Assembly (NCBI GenBank): GCA_026419775.2
Contig: JAOPGA020000758.1
Coordinates: 1-32,597 of the forward strand
Direction of reading: 5' to 3'
Origin: Acrasis kona
Lineage: Eukaryota > Heterolobosea > Eutetramitea > Acrasida > Acrasidae
DNA: 32,597 bases
Below the pieces are notes generated by a model, which was not told the origin of the DNA, did not search any database, and worked only from the letters and a program-made list of their open reading frames with translations. Both the position numbers and the translations under genes were made by a program. Shown here piece after piece: positions 30,925 through 32,597 of the stretch; the stretch's first letter is position 1; each line of letters opens with the position of its first letter.

Positions 30925-31621
30925 GACATGTTTTGAGTTCTTACCACTATTATCAGGCTTGCCGAGAGGATAGCCCAAATACCTTGCGGATTTCTTAGGG
31001 TGTATCACAATGCTGCCATTTGGTCTGGTGAGGTTTAAAACGGGCTTCTTCTTTTCGCTGTCATGATTGATAACTATGAACTCTGTTTTGATGTGGTTTA
31101 TGGGAAGGAGAACAATGTCTTCTAGAATCCCCATCATTCTGTTTACATCATGATTACTTGCAGACGTTGAATCTGATATGATGACCAAGTCATCAGCAAA
31201 AGCCATCCTGCTAATTTGGTGTTCACCAAAGCTGCAATCTTTTTTAATTTCGCCATCAAATATTGTTAGAGCAACTTCAATCACCATGTTGAATAGTACC
31301 GGACTGCAATTGTCTCCTTGAGGTACTCCTTTTTCGATTGACCAGTCTTCTGTTAGTCCCGCATTAGTCTTTAAGCGAAGCCTCGCCATATGTATCATTC
31401 TGAGAGCCCAGTCAATGAATGACTGAGGTAGTTTAAGGAGATACATGCATGTTTCAAGGATTTCAGGTTTAATTTCACCATAAGCATTTGATAGGTCGAC
31501 AAGAGTTACATATGTAGATTGGTCGAGTTTTGATCTGCTGTCTGCTATCCTTTTAGCAATTGACGCGTTCCTTATTGTGGTTCCTCCAATTTTAAACCCT
31601 TGTTGGTGTTCGTCTATAATA
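30925..31621 (-). mobile_element. Non-LTR retrotransposon A, reverse transcriptase core
   Basis: On the minus strand, open sequence from about 31620 to 30953 encodes the reverse transcriptase palm and fingers: HQQGFKIGGTTIRNA, VTLVDLSNAYGEI (motif A, Asp), GVPQGDNCSPVLFNMVIE (motif B), RMAFADDLVIIS (motif C, catalytic FADD) and RYLGYPLG (motif E region). The catalytic Asp residues are intact. The N-terminal part, including any endonuclease, is missing: the frame is cut at about 31621 by the 3' end of element C. It is cut at the other side by insert B. Orientation and style match the RNase H half at 29176-30470, so the two are read as one element. Confidence 0.75.
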
Positions 31622-32597
31622 CTAATAATAAACGTAATATTTATTTAAATTGAGATTTACATAGACTATGCACTACTCCCGTGAGGGCAAACAATGTGCA
31701 AGTNGAGGTGTGGTGTTGTTGTAGGATGGCATTGAGGTCCATCAGGAGGGAGCGGGCGGAATGGTTGGAGAAGTAAATGTGTCCTCATGTATGGATGTCT
31801 TACTTCTAGAGTTTNTTGGGGGTGATGAAGTTGTTCTAGGAACAAAGGATCTATGTATGGTCTTGAAAGTGGTGCGGAAGTTGGTAAACTGGCGTGGGAA
31901 GTAGAGGTGGCTTTGTAGGTTTAATTGGGAAACAGATCACACAAACCGTTAATTGGCGGGTCAAACTGGTGGTCTGTAACAAGATTAGTTGGGTACTGAA
32001 TGTGTCTTGTTCGGGCGAAGATATGTCTCCCAAGTAGAGAGAGTATGTTCCTTATAACAGATGTAGTTTCAGAAGTGGATTTATCACAGTCGTTTAGGTA
32101 TATTTTATTAAATGCAGAGCGGATGTGGGTGTAACAGGAGTTAGAGAAGAAACCACGTAGGTCAATGACGAGTTGGTTGGTGTGGATATTACTAGGAGAG
32201 TCGATATTGTTCCAAGAGAGAGAGATGTTGTGATCATTCAGAAAATGATCGTTTAGGACTTTATTTATATCTTGTTTTAGTTCCGCAATGGCAATATCAA
32301 CATATCTGCACTCGAGAACTAGGTGCTTAAGATCAGCATCCTGGCCACATAAACTACATTTCAGAAGTGCTCCGCTTTTTAGGTCTCTGTTGTAGAATTG
32401 ATCACAACGTGCTCGAAGGAGGGAAAGGGCAGGGCGGTTGGGGCACATAGTGTTCCATATCATGTTCGAAATACCGTGAGGGGCTTCAGTGTGGGTGGGG
32501 AGGTCGTAGACTGTAGAGTTGGATGATTCTGGGGAGATGTTGGAAAGGTAGTATTCTCTGACAAACCGAGGAATGTTGGGGTTGATGTTGTGGGTAC
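31622..32597 (-). mobile_element. Non-LTR retrotransposon C, C-terminal end (runs off window)
   Basis: The minus-strand frame is open from the window edge (32597) to a TAA at 31921. It encodes a different LINE-type C-terminus: ALSLLRARCDQFYNRDL, then CSLCGQDADLKHLVLECRYV, the C-x2-C...H-x4-C finger. Element A carries the equivalent finger but little other similarity, so this is a separate family. After the stop lies a pyrimidine-rich 3' UTR of about 300 bp on the element's strand, ending in TTTAAATAAATATTACG and TTATTATTAG, which abuts the reverse transcriptase of element A. Two ambiguous bases (31704 and 31815) lie in this UTR and suggest collapsed or low-quality repeat sequence. Confidence 0.65.

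Noticed and set aside
1-32597. CRISPR arrays, tRNA or rRNA genes
   Set aside because: No regularly spaced repeats, no cloverleaf-like A/B box pairs and no rRNA-like sequence were noticed by eye; a tRNAscan run would be needed to exclude tRNA fully.

Overview
This is a gene-dense stretch of nuclear DNA from a eukaryotic microbe, most likely a free-living flagellated protist. Four things point there. Seven genes carry spliceosomal introns of only 35-43 nt (22 in all). The reading frames fit the standard genetic code with all three stop codons. The proteins are core eukaryotic ones (HIRA, Integrator subunit INTS13, Mediator MED20, EMC2, a PP6 regulatory subunit, a P5B ATPase). CCDC39 implies motile cilia or flagella, and an RWP-RK factor argues against an animal or a fungus. 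The exact lineage cannot be fixed from this window.

Layout. Positions 1-2400: sparse; a two-exon RWP-RK transcription factor, a small secreted acidic protein, and a possible GATA-like zinc-finger remnant. Positions 2419-5829: a divergent actin-related protein, an Mpv17/PMP22 membrane protein, EMC2 (five exons), and a secreted SOUL heme-binding protein. Positions 5908-11354: the PP6 regulatory subunit (SAPS), a GT60-type GlcNAc-transferase, a small lysine-rich protein, and an L-rhamnonate dehydratase of bacterial or fungal type. Positions 11526-25059: HIRA (six exons), CCDC39, an INTS13 homologue carrying an internal FYRN-FYRC pair, a P5B ATPase (ten exons), and MED20. Positions 25092-26847: a leucine-rich-repeat protein and an acylated DUF4476 protein. 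From about 27.1 kb to the end: a repeat-rich, decaying region with transposase-like remnants, the C-terminal piece of an SF2 helicase, and at least three different non-LTR retrotransposon pieces, apparently nested.

The conserved part is packed very tightly. Three divergent gene pairs have start codons only 32-40 bp apart, and convergent genes lie 16-80 bp apart. The P5B ATPase and MED20 stop codons overlap in one TTAA. The neighbours do not form a pathway. Several are nuclear regulators (HIRA, INTS13-FYR, MED20, RWP-RK), but nothing in the sequence ties them functionally.

The most striking object is the INTS13 homologue. A FYRN-FYRC module, otherwise known from MLL/KMT2 and TBRG1-type chromatin proteins, sits inside one uninterrupted exon between the INTS13 N-terminal region and its conserved C-terminal end. 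This suggests an Integrator subunit with a built-in chromatin-protein module.
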